A DNA stretch of 64,000 nt from Opitutales bacterium UBA2995 (GTDB taxonomy: Bacteria; Verrucomicrobiota; Verrucomicrobiia; Opitutales; UBA2995), in the NCBI GenBank assembly GCA_002346535.1, contig DDZZ01000038.1, forward strand, positions 159,629 through 223,628, read 5' to 3'. The stretch's first letter is position 1; every line of letters starts with the position of its first letter. Under the pieces are notes generated by a model that saw only the letters and a list, made by a program, of their open reading frames with translations, was not told the origin of the DNA and made no database searches. Positions 1-9,367 of this stretch are shown here, piece by piece. The position numbers and the translations under genes are program-made.

Positions 1-1161
1 GGCAATCTCTTTACGTCGGCTCGGGGCCATTCCTCCAATGCCTCCCAAAAGAATAGCGATCGATGAGAGATTGGCAAACCCACACAACGCCAGCGTCACA
101 ATAACCTGGGTACGGGGAAGCAAAGAATCCTTCGCTCCAATAAAATCCAAGTAGGCAACAAATTCATTCAAAATCAGTTTTTGGCCAATAAAGCTGCCTG
201 CCTGATAAGCTTCCGACCACGGCACGCCGAGAACCCAGGCAAGGGGAGAAAATATGGCCCCGAGAATCCCCTGTAGTGTCAGATCGGAATAACCGAACAA
301 TCCGCCAATTCCACCGACCATGCCATTGATGAGGGCGATGAGTCCGATAAATGCAAGCAGCATGGCCCCAACATTGGCAGCCAATTTTAGACCATTTGAT
401 GCTCCAGTAGCTGCGGCATCAAATACATTGGCAGGCAGGTCTTCTTCAGGGTCTTGTAAAGTCTCATCGGTCGGTTTTTCGGTTTCAGGCAAAAGGATTT
501 TGGCAAACAAGAGTCCGCCGGGAGCGGCCATAAAACAGCCCGCAATGAGAAACTTTAAATCTAAACCCATTTCTGAATATCCCGCCAATACTGTCCCAGC
601 AATAGAAGCTAGACCACCGCTCATGATGGCAAACAACTCTGAACGGGTCATGTTTGCGATATAAGGTCGCACCACTAAAGGGGCTTCCGTCTGACCAACA
701 AAAATATTAGCTGCGGCGGACATACTTTCCGCACGGCTGGTACCAAGGATTTTCTGCAAACTTCCACCAATTAAATTGATGACTACCTGCATAATTTTGA
801 GGTGATAAAGAACCGCAATAAAGGAGGAGAAAAAAATGATTACTGGTAATACACGGAATGCGAAAACAAATCCGGAATTTGGACCGCCAAAAACTGTATC
901 CATGGTTTTCTCATTTACCAGGTTACCCAGCATGAAACTGACTCCAGCATGCGAAAAATCGATGACCTGTTGAACAGCGTATGCAATATTCTCCAATATC
1001 AATTTACCCCAAGGAACAAAGAGCACAAAGCCGCCAATACAAAATTGAATGCCCAACGCCAGACCCACAGTTCGCAAGTTGATCCCCCTCCGATTCGTGG
1101 AAAAGGCCAAGGCTATACCCAAAAGCACTGCCATACCTAACAGACTGATCACGACATTCAT
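1..1161 (-). CDS. Concentrative nucleoside transporter (CNT/NupC family), C-terminus cut by window edge
   Basis: Ion-coupled nucleoside uptake across the inner membrane. 387 residues are visible; the frame is open to base 1, so roughly 20-30 C-terminal residues lie outside the window (CNT proteins are about 400-420 aa). The N-terminus reads [20 protein letters not shown] followed by [13 protein letters not shown], the typical first helix and loop of CNT proteins. Near the visible end is [20 protein letters not shown] followed by MAPSRRKEI, the conserved CNT C-terminal signature. Many hydrophobic helices lie between. The start is the ATG at 1161: the frame stays open upstream to about 1324, but no other ATG, GTG or TTG occurs there. 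No strong ribosome binding site is visible. The exact nucleoside preference cannot be read from sequence. Confidence 0.9.
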   Translation of the reverse strand, partial: MNVVISLLGMAVLLGIALAFSTNRRGINLRTVGLALGIQFCIGGFVLFVPWGKLILENIAYAVQQVIDFSHAGVSFMLGNLVNEKTMDTVFGGPNSGFVFAFRVLPVIIFFSSFIAVLYHLKIMQVVINLIGGSLQKILGTSRAESMSAAANIFVGQTEAPLVVRPYIANMTRSELFAIMSGGLASIAGTVLAGYSEMGLDLKFLIAGCFMAAPGGLLFAKILLPETEKPTDETLQDPEEDLPANVFDAAATGASNGLKLAANVGAMLLAFIGLIALINGMVGGIGGLFGYSDLTLQGILGAIFSPLAWVLGVPWSEAYQAGSFIGQKLILNEFVAYLDFIGAKDSLLPRTQVIVTLALCGFANLSSIAILLGGIGGMAPSRRKEIA

Positions 1162-1659
1162 GGCGATTGGGACAAACAAGGAAAGATATGGACGAAGAAA
1201 AATAAAAGCGGCATGCGGAAGACGTAGTTGAAAACCACCCTTTCCATAACCCCATCTAAGACAAGGAGAAAAATGTAATACCGGGCCTGATGAACCTCTG
1301 AAAAACGGACACGCTCTAAAGTGTTAAATAGCATCTATTAAGCGCACAAGAACTTCCTGTGAAAGGCTTTCTAGGATTCGATCCTCCATTTTATTGGATT
1401 TCAAAAAAAATGTAAACTCTTCGTGATCGAGTTACCCAAACTGGGCCACTTGCGGAAAAGGTTGACAGACATGGAACGACTCTTCGAAGAACAACAAACA
1501 AGCGGATTGTCCTCCATCGACCGCGCCTGGGACACACGGGAGTTCAACAAAGACGATTTGAAAGATACGGGGGTTTAGAATTACCATAAAAGGAGATCAA
1601 TCAGGTCGATTGACACATTGCTTGGGTCACTCAATTTTCTTCCACTAAGCTTAATCAAC
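1162..1659. other. Intergenic region between divergent transporter and sulfatase
   Basis: About 500 bases without an intact gene. It should hold the promoters of the divergent nucleoside transporter and sulfatase, but no convincing -35/-10 pair stands out. The stretch 1423-1578 reads as a possible coding tail (separate entry). Confidence 0.5.
1423..1578 (+). pseudogene. Possible C-terminal fragment of an unidentified protein
   Basis: An open frame ending at a TAG at 1576-1578 translates to a charged, protein-like tail containing LRKRLTDMERLFEEQQTSG and ending FNKDDLKDTGV. It has no start codon context or 5' partner. It resembles the charged helical tail after the last domain of sulfatases, and lies just upstream of one, but the resemblance is weak. 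It may simply be a chance frame. Confidence 0.25.
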
Positions 1660-3225
1660 ATGATTCGAGTTCTTAAACTTAGTCTTTTACTCATCAGTTC
1701 AATTGCTTCGGCGAACCCGCCTAACATCGTTTTGGTTATTTCTGACGATATGGGATATTCCGATCTCGGTTGTTACGGAGGAGAAATTGGAACACCGACA
1801 CTCGATACTTTGGCCGCCGACGGATTACGTTTCACCAATTTTTATGTTAACAACATGTGCTGGCCTACCCGGGCGAGCCTTTTAACCAGTTTGTTTCCAA
1901 AGACCGTCTTAAAAAAAAGCGCCGCTGACGCAGGGTTGAGACAAAATGCTGTAATGCTTCCAGAAGCCCTGAAGGAGGCCGGCTACAAATCCTACATGGC
2001 CGGTAAATGGCACTTGTCGGATGCGGAAGATTACAACGGACCCAGTGCACCCCATAAAAGAGGTTTCGATCGGTCGTACAGCACCTATTGGGGGACGTCC
2101 GACTTCTTCGCTCCGGCAGACCTAAACGAGAACGGGGAGAGCCGCGAACACGAATGGCAAAACAATCCTGACTACTACTATACCGACAGCATTACCGATT
2201 ACTCCCTAAAATTTTTAAGCGAACACAAGGACGATTCACCTTTCTTCTTATATGTGGCCTATAACGCAGCGCATTGGCCGCTACATGCACAGCCCGATGA
2301 TATCGACTATTACAAAGGCCGTTTTTCAGAAGGCTGGGACAAGTTGCGAAAAAGACGGCATGCCCGGATGAAAGAACTCGGTGTGGTCGATCCATCCTGG
2401 GAACTTTCGCCACGCAACCCCGAAGTCACGGCCTGGGAAGACGAGCCACACAAAGCGTGGCAGGAGCGCCGGATGGAAGTGTATGCCGCCCAGATTCGCT
2501 CTATGGATCGCAATATTGGAAGGATCGTCGATCACCTGAAGAAAACCGGAGAATACGAAAACACCTTGTTTATTTACCAACAGGATAATGGGGGCTGCCA
2601 TGTAGAGTACCCGCCCACCAGAACCGGTTCCTGGACCAAACCCTATACTACAGACGGGAAACGCACACCGATCACACCGGGTAATATTCCCAACATTATG
2701 CCGGGTCCACAATCAAGCTGGCAATCCTATGGCTATGGATGGGCCAACCTGTCCAACACGCCCTTTCGGCTTTATAAACAACACGACCACGAGGGCGGAA
2801 CGCGATCTCCTTTGATCATTACCTGGCCAGCCGGCTTGGATTCGAAACTGACCGGAGCGATCACACATGAGCTCACCCACGTGATCAACATGATGCCAAC
2901 CCTCCTGGATGCAGTCGGCCTCAGCCCAAAGTCACGACCAGGCAAAATTCCCTTCGAAGGGAATTCCTTTCTCAGCATCCTCAAGGGGGGGGCTGAAAAC
3001 TGGACCCCCGATGAAGAACTTTACTGGGGACACAACCGAGGCAAGGCCACCAGGATCGGCGACTGGAAACTTGTATCCGCAAATAAGGAACCCTGGGAAC
3101 TTTACAATATCTCCGAGGATGGCACAGAACTGAATAACCTGGCCGAGTTCATGCCAGATAAAGTAGCGGACCTGGAAAAGAAGCACACCGCTTGGGACAA
3201 GCGCACAAACCTGACCGGAAGATAA
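1660..3225 (+). CDS. Secreted Cys-type sulfatase
   Basis: Hydrolyses sulfate esters, probably on polysaccharides, outside the cytoplasm. 521 aa. Residues 1-18 (MIRVLKLSLLLISSIASA) form a signal peptide. Metal-binding aspartates lie in the DDMGYSD motif (Asp29-Asp30). The formylglycine motif is C-W-P-T-R at Cys67. GKWHL (Lys116, His118), AHWPLHA (about residue 205) and QQDNGG (about 308) complete the alkaline-phosphatase-fold active site. The C-terminus has the usual ELYNISEDGTELNNLA tail. The ATG at 1660 is chosen because the signal peptide begins there; an upstream TTG at 1618 adds only an unlikely 14 residues. No maturation enzyme is encoded in the window. The substrate is unknown. The gene ends one base short of the convergent glycosyltransferase. 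Confidence 0.93.
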   Translation: MIRVLKLSLLLISSIASANPPNIVLVISDDMGYSDLGCYGGEIGTPTLDTLAADGLRFTNFYVNNMCWPTRASLLTSLFPKTVLKKSAADAGLRQNAVMLPEALKEAGYKSYMAGKWHLSDAEDYNGPSAPHKRGFDRSYSTYWGTSDFFAPADLNENGESREHEWQNNPDYYYTDSITDYSLKFLSEHKDDSPFFLYVAYNAAHWPLHAQPDDIDYYKGRFSEGWDKLRKRRHARMKELGVVDPSWELSPRNPEVTAWEDEPHKAWQERRMEVYAAQIRSMDRNIGRIVDHLKKTGEYENTLFIYQQDNGGCHVEYPPTRTGSWTKPYTTDGKRTPITPGNIPNIMPGPQSSWQSYGYGWANLSNTPFRLYKQHDHEGGTRSPLIITWPAGLDSKLTGAITHELTHVINMMPTLLDAVGLSPKSRPGKIPFEGNSFLSILKGGAENWTPDEELYWGHNRGKATRIGDWKLVSANKEPWELYNISEDGTELNNLAEFMPDKVADLEKKHTAWDKRTNLTGR

Positions 3226-3226
3226 T

Positions 3227-4399
3227 CTAAAAGCTGTCCATCCAGGCCAGTAATCTTTCGGTATAATCATCCCACGTTGGGAATTGTCTGCTTTTTGCTT
3301 CGATTTTCAATTCAGCCAGTCTATCGGAATCTGTTAGCAGGACTTTAATGGCTGAAGCAATGGCTTCCGGAGAATTGACATCTACCGATACGCAACCACC
3401 ACCTTGCAAGACTTCCTTCAACGCCCCACCCTCTCCGCATATGCAAGGTTTGCCAAACGATAAGCTTTCCATAACCGGCAAACCGAAACCCTCGGCGAGC
3501 GACGGATAAACCGTAAAGTCAGACGTTTGATACGCTCCCGCGAGGGCGGCGTCGCTCAAATTTCCCGACCAGGTAACTGGGTAATCTTTCTTAACAAGCT
3601 CCTCGAGGTAATTTACCGCCACCTTCCCGGTTGAGTGATTAATCCCACCCACAAATCGCAGTTCAAATACTTTTCCATTTTTCCAAAGGCTTTCCGCAGC
3701 CTTGAGCAATTGAAGCTGATTTTTCCTGCCCTCAAAGGTGCCAACACACAGAATCTTTTTTGAATCTCTGGTATACTTGGTCTCCTCCTGGTCAGAGACC
3801 TTGAATTTTAACCCCAAAGGAATCGCCTCAACCTTTGCAAGGGGTGACATACCACATTCTTTCCAATACAACTCCAGATCATCCTGGGTAGATTGGGAGT
3901 TTGCAGCAATGCCGTCGAATGCACCCAAGGCATCCAAATACCTAGGAAAGTACACCAGAGTATGCGCTGAGCTGAATTGCGGAAGAAGTATTGAGAAAAG
4001 GTCGTGACACAGGGCAACTTTGGGACCTTCAACGAGGGCAAACAATTCTCCAAATCGTTTGCCCGTCATTTCTACAAACACCTCGGGAACAATCAGAGCA
4101 TCATACTTTTCCTGATACAGTTCCTTCGCCCAGCCGCCTCGTCTTCCCAGATAACCTCGCAACCTGCTTCTAAGCGACCAATGGGCGCTTCTTTTGTTTC
4201 CCGGTTTGCAATCCGCAGTCAATTCAATGTTAGCCAATTCCGCCTCGTCCAATTCCCGCCATCGACTAAGATAAGGATCAAAACAAACCGGTATAACGTC
4301 TCTCACCTTGGAAAGGGAGCTATACAAAGATCTGCAAACCCGCTGGACGCCTGTCTGCGCTCGATTGTGACTGGTCGTTGTAAAATCGATTAGGATCAT
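3227..4399 (-). CDS. Glycosyltransferase family 4 (GT-B fold)
   Basis: Transfers a sugar from a nucleotide donor, probably in cell-surface polysaccharide synthesis. 390 aa, a normal length. The C-terminal donor domain is clear: LCVGTFEGRKNQLQLLKAAE (about residues 217-235) and the E-x7-E motif EGFGLPVME (Glu303, Glu311), followed by GKPCICGEGGALKEV. The N-terminus (TTTSHNRAQTGVQRVCRSL) matches mannosyltransferase-type GT4 enzymes that begin with a TGVQRV motif. It converges on the sulfatase with no room for a terminator. The acceptor is unknown. Confidence 0.88.
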   Translation of the reverse strand: MILIDFTTTSHNRAQTGVQRVCRSLYSSLSKVRDVIPVCFDPYLSRWRELDEAELANIELTADCKPGNKRSAHWSLRSRLRGYLGRRGGWAKELYQEKYDALIVPEVFVEMTGKRFGELFALVEGPKVALCHDLFSILLPQFSSAHTLVYFPRYLDALGAFDGIAANSQSTQDDLELYWKECGMSPLAKVEAIPLGLKFKVSDQEETKYTRDSKKILCVGTFEGRKNQLQLLKAAESLWKNGKVFELRFVGGINHSTGKVAVNYLEELVKKDYPVTWSGNLSDAALAGAYQTSDFTVYPSLAEGFGLPVMESLSFGKPCICGEGGALKEVLQGGGCVSVDVNSPEAIASAIKVLLTDSDRLAELKIEAKSRQFPTWDDYTERLLAWMDSF

Positions 4400-4552
4400 A
4401 GATGCAGACTAAAGGAGCAAAGTTTGAAATAGGAATTTCGGGTCGAGCATCATTTCCACAATCTCCGATTGGTAGGTTCCTTCAAACAGAATCGATAGAT
4501 TCGTTCAGATGAAAGTTGAATGAAATACTATTTGAACATAAATCTCATAACA

Positions 4553-5073
4553 ATGATCGGAAAACGCTGGGTGATTTGGATTGCTCTGTTCAGTTGCCTT
4601 GGAAATTTAGAACTCAAGGCGATACGAGCCCCGATCGTTATCGACGGTCGATTTGAAGGTTGGGGAGGCGCTTTCCATTAGCCTTAGAGGATCCACTCGG
4701 AGATGGAGTGGAGGGAGGCCTGGACTTTAACAAACTTTGGTTGGCTGATGCTGGAGAAAGGTTGTATATTCGCTTTTCAAGCGTAGATGTAATTGATCCA
4801 AGCGGAAATAATTCTTTAAGACTCCCTGTATTTGGCAGTACCACCACCAACCGATTAATGACCTGGGTTAGCATCCGTATGGGAGTCTACCAAAACATTG
4901 ATGCGAATGAAAACACCAGTTTCCAATACACAGTGATAGGTTTCAGATGCATGCCAACCTTGGACTCAAATGAGTTTGAGTTGGCTATTCAATTGGACGC
5001 CAAACCGGACGGCACAATTCCCATGGATCAATCCGAACCGACTAGATTTTGCCGCGTTTTGGTAACAAACTGA
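4553..5073 (+). pseudogene. Frameshifted secreted CBM9-like protein
   Basis: From the ATG at 4553 the frame encodes a signal peptide (MIGKRWVIWIALFSCLGN followed by LELKA) and then APIVIDGRFEGWGGAF, where it hits TAG near 4677. The next frame continues at once with PLALEDPLGDGVEGG and runs to 5073 with LWLADAGERLYIRF. IDG-x-x-x-x-W followed by a D-rich strand and LY-I-R-F is typical of family 9 carbohydrate-binding-like domains. One missing base in the TTTCC run near 4669-4674 separates the halves. Joined, the product is about 170 aa. An in-frame ATG at 4520 could add 11 residues. The sequence cannot tell true decay from an assembly indel. Confidence 0.6.
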
Positions 5074-5174
5074 CCCTAAATCCGATATAGCCCGGATTTC
5101 TCACTGAGTTGAGGAATGCGGGCTACGTCTTTGACATTGATCAAAATCAATTTGGAACAATAGTATGTAATCAA

Positions 5175-6062
5175 ATGTACCGAACGCTCTTAATACTCTG
5201 TTCCTTTTCCTGCCTTCCCTTTGGCCAGGTTGCAGCAGATAATACGGGCAAACGAACGACCGAGGAAATAGAGCGCGGCAGAAGCCGGGAGTTCAACAAT
5301 TTTTATCGACAGGACAGTCCGCATCGACGGATGCCTTCTCGAAGCAAATTCCCAAACTGGGAAAATGATCTCAAGTTTGAAGAGGATGTCTTCACCTTCG
5401 TACGCATTCAATACGATTCCTATGGTTCCTTCGGCTGGTGGAGCCGATGGGACAATGACTTTCCAGACAGCGACTGGAATTTTTCCTTTCGGCTTCAAGA
5501 GCTGACGTCCATGCAAGTGGCGCCTGAAAGTAAAGTTCTAAGGCTCACCGATCCTGAGCTTAATCAATACCCATTCGCCTACATGGCGGGCGTAGGAAAA
5601 ATTGTTCTTTCGCAGGAAGAACAAGAAGCCATGAGAAGCTATTTACTCAATGGCGGCTTCATCATGATGGACGATTTCTGGTCGCAAGACTCCTGGGAGC
5701 GTGTCCTCTTGGAAATGCATGGCGTTTTTCCGGACTTGGAGCCCATTGAGCTCAGTATTGACCATCCCATTTTCCACAACGTCTACGATTTAAAGGAACT
5801 CCCTCAGGTCATCGATATTCGGACCTGGAGAGAGGGAGATCTCTACGAACATCGCCATGGCTATTCGGGTGGTGACGAAGATCCTCATTTTTGGGCCTAT
5901 TTCGACAATAAAGGCCGGATGATGGCCCTGCTCTGCCACAACAACGACCTGGGGGATGGCTGGGAGCGAGAAGGAGAAAACCAAGAATACTTTTTGCGCT
6001 TTTCAGAAAAGCAATCCTACCCCATGGGCATTAACATCATCACCTACGCCCTAACACACTAG
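5175..6062 (+). CDS. DUF4159 domain secreted protein
   Basis: Function unknown. 295 aa. After a signal peptide (MYRTLLILCSFSCLPFGQVA), the protein carries the hallmarks of DUF4159: FTFVRIQYDSYG, the tryptophan-rich DNDFPDSDWNFSFRLQELTS, VLRLTDPEL, YLLNGGFIMMDDFW and the DHPIFHNVYDLKELPQV segment. The fold is thought to be glutamine-amidotransferase-like. In other Verrucomicrobia and Planctomycetes the family often accompanies MoxR/DUF58 gene clusters; here it stands alone beside sulfatases. The ATG at 5175 is preferred to the TTG at 5109 because the signal peptide starts there. Confidence 0.85.
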   Translation: MYRTLLILCSFSCLPFGQVAADNTGKRTTEEIERGRSREFNNFYRQDSPHRRMPSRSKFPNWENDLKFEEDVFTFVRIQYDSYGSFGWWSRWDNDFPDSDWNFSFRLQELTSMQVAPESKVLRLTDPELNQYPFAYMAGVGKIVLSQEEQEAMRSYLLNGGFIMMDDFWSQDSWERVLLEMHGVFPDLEPIELSIDHPIFHNVYDLKELPQVIDIRTWREGDLYEHRHGYSGGDEDPHFWAYFDNKGRMMALLCHNNDLGDGWEREGENQEYFLRFSEKQSYPMGINIITYALTH

Positions 6063-6124
6063 CCTTTAAATTGAAGGGTAATCTTTATCTTCATTTTTCT
6101 CTTAATCTCCTAAATTAAACCTTC

Positions 6125-6635
6125 ATCCTTAGACGCACCACCTTAACCATCCTACTTCTCAACCTCGCCACAACAACCATATTCGCGCAACAGGTACGGC
6201 AATAAAACAGGCAACAACCAACTGATCCATCAGGCCAATCTACTCGCCACAATAGCCGACGTATTGGATATTTCACTACCTGATAATGCTGGAGAAGACA
6301 GCTTTAGCATGTTGTCTTTATTGGGAGGGCAGGACCAACCGATCCGCAGCTACGTGGTCAGTTGCTCAAGCCAAGGCCTCCCAAGTATTCGGGGAGGAGA
6401 TTGGAAGCTGATCCTCGGCCCCGGTTCCGGCGGCTGGGCCATAGGAAGCAAGGATGAACCCATCCAGTTGTATAATTTGAGAGCCGATTTGGGGGAAATG
6501 CAAAATCTAGCCCAAACCCAAAGGAGCAAAGTGCACCAACTACAATTCGCGTTGGAGTCGATGATACAAAACGGACGGAGCACTCCCGGGAAGGCTCAAA
6601 AAAACGATGTGACCGAGGTTCGCTATCCTAAATAG
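6125..6635 (+). pseudogene. Sulfatase remnant: signal peptide joined to C-terminal domain
   Basis: Around 6131-6192 a frame reads RRTTLTILLLNLATTTIFAQ, a signal peptide, then stops. From about 6203 a different frame reads GNKTGNNQLIHQANLLATIA and continues to 6635 through DNAGEDSFSML, GDWKLILGPGSGGW and the end GRSTPGKAQKNDV. These are the C-terminal third of an arylsulfatase. The whole catalytic N-terminal domain (metal Asp pair, CxPxR, GKWH) is gone. The ends of an originally full-length gene (about 1.5 kb) were therefore brought together by an internal deletion of about 1 kb. No start codon is evident for the signal peptide. Confidence 0.75.
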
Positions 6636-6653
6636 GTTGAAAGCCCTTTCCTA

Positions 6654-6805
6654 CAGACACAAATAGCACTGATAAAGAAGGTCCCGTAAACCTATTCGAC
6701 CTTGAAACTAACCCCGATGAAACAAAGGATCTTTGAGATACATGCATCAACAGTTTCGCTGACCTAACCAAAAAAATTTCACCATCACGAAGGAAGGCAC
6801 TTATT
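6654..6805 (+). pseudogene. Sulfatase C-terminal tail fragment
   Basis: The frame reads GPVNLFDLETNPDETKDL, which is the LYDL-x-x-DP-x-E-x-x-NL element found near the end of sulfatases, then meets TGA at 6732-6734 and continues in frame as a charged helical tail. It is a second, separate sulfatase tail immediately after the remnant ending at 6635. It comes from a different sulfatase, because that remnant carries its own tail. Confidence 0.55.
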
Positions 6806-6809
6806 AATT

Positions 6810-8375
6810 ATGGATCCCCTGAAACGAAACCATGAAATTGTAGGAGCGGGGTTATCACGCAATTACTCCGTACGGCCTCGAAAACATCGCGGCATAGAGC
6901 CGCTCCTACAAAAAATAGTCCCAATCGTGGCGGCATTTACCATTTGGTTGCTCAACTCCGAAGTTATTTTAGCGCAACGGCCCAACATCGTTTTCGTTTT
7001 GGGCGACGACCATGCATGGGAAGCCGTCTCCGCCTATGGCACTTACTTAAAAGATTACGCCAAAACGCCAGCCATCGACAGCCTCGGAGAAGAGGGAATG
7101 CGATTCGATAACTTTGTCTGCGCCAACTCCATTTGCTCCCCTAGCCGAGCAAGTTTCATTACCGGTCAATATAGCCACATCAATGGCGTAAAAGGATTGA
7201 ATGGCACCATCAATGATTCCTCGCCCTGGCTGTCAGAGGAATTTCAAAAAGCCGGTTACGAAACTCTTTTGGTTGGCAAGTGGCACTTACAGGGTGATAT
7301 TCGCGGCTTTGATAAACACATGACTGTTAAAGGTCAGGGCCGGTACTTTAACCCCACCTTCAACGGAAGCGAGGGCACTTGGAAACGCACAGGCTACTCC
7401 ACCGATATCTACACCGACATCGCCCTGGAATGGTTGGAGAAGCGTGACGAAAGCAAACCTTTTTACCTGGCCCTCCAGTTTAAAGCCCCGCACCACGATT
7501 TTGGACATGCACCGCGCTACGATTCGTTGCTAGCCAACATAACAGTCCCGGAACCGCCAACTCTTTATGAGGATACTCACAATAGTAACTCCAAATTAAA
7601 GCGCATGTTTATGGAACAAACCAAGTTCCACATGACTCGGGGCTTTAATAGAGATCAACCGGAGGGTTATTACGACCGGCACATTAACGATTCCGAGCCG
7701 AACCACATGTGGGATCACGATCCTAAGGACGATAAAGATAAAATCCGGGTCGCCTACCAGCACATGATGCATAAGTACATCCGTTGTATTCAAGGAAACG
7801 ACGATAACCTGAAACGGGTATTAGACTTCCTCGATAGCGAAAACCTTGTTGATGAAACTATTGTGATCTACACGTCCGACCAAGGCTATTGGCTTGGTCA
7901 ACACGGCATGTATGACAAACGTCTGATCTTTGAAACCTCAATCCGAATGCCCTTTCTGATTCGTTATCCTAAGTTGATAAAGCCGGGTTCTGTGAATCAA
8001 AGCATCTGCCTCAACGTCGACCTGGCCCCTACCCTGCTGGATACCGTTGGTCTGGAAAAACCAAGGACCATGCAAGGCCACAGTTTTGCGGGGATGTTGA
8101 CAGGCGAACCAGAGCCGGCAACCTGGCGGAAATCCTCACTCTACACCTATTGGAGCGCAGGCCCCAAACACTACGGCATCCGCACTAACCGCTACACCTA
8201 CTTTAAAATCGATGAGCATATAGAACTCTTCGACCGGCTCCGCGATCCCGAACAATTGAACGATTTATCTTCACTTCCCGAATACAAGTTTGCCTTGGCC
8301 GATCTGGAAAAGAAGCTGCAGAACCAAATTCAGGAAACCGCCCTCACAAAATCTCACTGGCCGAGCAATAATTAA
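6810..8375 (+). CDS. Cys-type sulfatase with a repeat-derived N-terminal extension
   Basis: 521 aa as written. Active-site elements: GDDHAWE (Asp66-Asp67), C-S-P-S-R at Cys109, GKWHL (Lys157, His159), FKAPHHDFGHAP, TSDQGYWLGQHGMYDKR and, at the end, ELFDRLRDPEQLNDL. This belongs to the choline-sulfatase/iduronate-sulfatase-like group. Residues 10-34 are encoded by a palindromic repeat element (6838-6911). The hydrophobic export segment IVPIVAAFTIWLLNSEVILA lies after it at 36-55. No ATG or GTG occurs between the repeat and the hydrophobic segment in a natural start position, so the ATG at 6810 is kept. The native start may have been displaced by the repeat. Substrate unknown. Confidence 0.88.
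   Translation: MDPLKRNHEIVGAGLSRNYSVRPRKHRGIEPLLQKIVPIVAAFTIWLLNSEVILAQRPNIVFVLGDDHAWEAVSAYGTYLKDYAKTPAIDSLGEEGMRFDNFVCANSICSPSRASFITGQYSHINGVKGLNGTINDSSPWLSEEFQKAGYETLLVGKWHLQGDIRGFDKHMTVKGQGRYFNPTFNGSEGTWKRTGYSTDIYTDIALEWLEKRDESKPFYLALQFKAPHHDFGHAPRYDSLLANITVPEPPTLYEDTHNSNSKLKRMFMEQTKFHMTRGFNRDQPEGYYDRHINDSEPNHMWDHDPKDDKDKIRVAYQHMMHKYIRCIQGNDDNLKRVLDFLDSENLVDETIVIYTSDQGYWLGQHGMYDKRLIFETSIRMPFLIRYPKLIKPGSVNQSICLNVDLAPTLLDTVGLEKPRTMQGHSFAGMLTGEPEPATWRKSSLYTYWSAGPKHYGIRTNRYTYFKIDEHIELFDRLRDPEQLNDLSSLPEYKFALADLEKKLQNQIQETALTKSHWPSNN
6838..6911. repeat. REP-like palindromic element inside the sulfatase 5' end
   Basis: A perfect 12-bp inverted repeat, TTGTAGGAGCGG (6838-6849) and CCGCTCCTACAA (6900-6911), frames 50 bases. 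The right half (ATCGCGGCATAGAGCCGCTC followed by CTACAA) recurs with a few changes at 35304-35330. The element is read through in frame by the sulfatase gene. Confidence 0.75.
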
Positions 8376-8531
8376 TCATCAACCACTGATGACGCTTATC
8401 CCGCAGCCGCGGGACTTATAAAGCCCAAGATTCAAAAGTCTTCATCAACAGGGAGTACTGTCTACATGACACTAAATTATAAGAGTGACATAAATCGAAA
8501 CTCCATCGGTGTTTATAAGTGTTATTAGTAA

Positions 8532-8837
8532 TTGAATAAATTTTTCCCAAAAAAATTTGCGAGCCTCCTAATTGGTATAAGTGGATTCTGCGCTTCCCAG
8601 ACCAACTTCCTCATCATTATCGCCGATGATCTGGGGGCGGAGAATCTGACGTGTTATGGTAACACCGTTTACCAGACTCCGCATCTCGACCGGATGGCTT
8701 CTGAAGGTGTGCAATTCGAAAATGCATTCTCCACACCCGTATGAAGTCCTACATGGGCAATGAGATTAACACGACTTTATCCCAATCGTGGAAGTACAAC
8801 TGCTCAGAAATATGAAGCTTTTCATTTGAATATCTGA
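8532..8837 (+). pseudogene. Sulfatase N-terminal remnant, stop at the catalytic Cys codon
   Basis: From a TTG at 8532 the frame gives a hydrophobic leader, then NFLIIIADDLGAENLTCYGN and THE sulfatase segment TPHLDRMASEGVQFENAFST followed by PV and TGA (8742-8744). The same frame continues as SPTWAMRLTRLYPNRG to a second TGA at 8835-8837. Sulfatases read C-S-P-T-R-A-M-x-x-T-G-x-Y-P-x-R here, so the stop sits exactly at the formylglycine cysteine (TGT to TGA) and the motif arginine is Trp (CGG to TGG). The remaining two thirds of the gene are missing. Confidence 0.75.
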
Positions 8838-8986
8838 TCGACGAAACTCTGAAGTAATGAATCACTCTCAAAAAAAAACGATCCATTGACCCTTTCAAGA
8901 AGCTCCACCCAACTTGGGTCAAGGCCTTAAAACAATAAGAGTTGCGAAAGAACCGGACTTAAGAATAGTCCCGAGCAAAGACATTC

Positions 8987-9367
8987 ATGGCAATTTACGG
9001 TACGGCTCTCCTCTCCGCAAGTCTCTTAATAGGTTTAATTTTCGGTAACTTATTAGGCATTCTGATTGGCGTGGATGCCAATGTAGGAGGAGTGGGTATC
9101 GCCATGCTTCTCTTAATTACTCTCACGGCACGGCTGCAAAAATCGGGTCGAATTAAAGCACCTACCGAGGCAGGGGTTCTATTTTGGAGTTCTATTTACA
9201 TCCCTATCGTGGTAGCAATGGCGGCGAGCCAAAATGTTATAGCCGCCGTTAAAGGTGGGCCCATGGGTATTCTAGCTGGAGCCCTCACCGTATTCACCTG
9301 TTTTGCACTGGTTCCCCTGATCAGTCGATTAGGCTGGTCCGATTCCGAACCAAGGGAGCCATCATGA
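8987..9367 (+). CDS. madL: Malonate transporter subunit MadL
   Basis: Small membrane subunit of the two-component sodium:malonate symporter first described in Malonomonas rubra. 126 aa, normal for MadL. Four hydrophobic segments are visible, beginning MAIYGTALLSASLLIGLIFG, with the conserved region GVDANVGGVGIAMLLLI and KAPTEAGVLFWS. The stop codon overlaps the madM start (ATGA at 9364-9367), so the two are translationally coupled. The upstream stretch 8838-8986 holds no gene and must contain the promoter. Confidence 0.9.
   Translation: MAIYGTALLSASLLIGLIFGNLLGILIGVDANVGGVGIAMLLLITLTARLQKSGRIKAPTEAGVLFWSSIYIPIVVAMAASQNVIAAVKGGPMGILAGALTVFTCFALVPLISRLGWSDSEPREPS

Noticed and set aside
8742..8744. 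Selenocysteine at the TGA replacing the sulfatase cysteine
   Set aside because: The motif Arg is also lost, a second TGA follows within 31 codons, no SECIS-like hairpin was seen and the rest of the gene is missing, so decay is the simpler reading.
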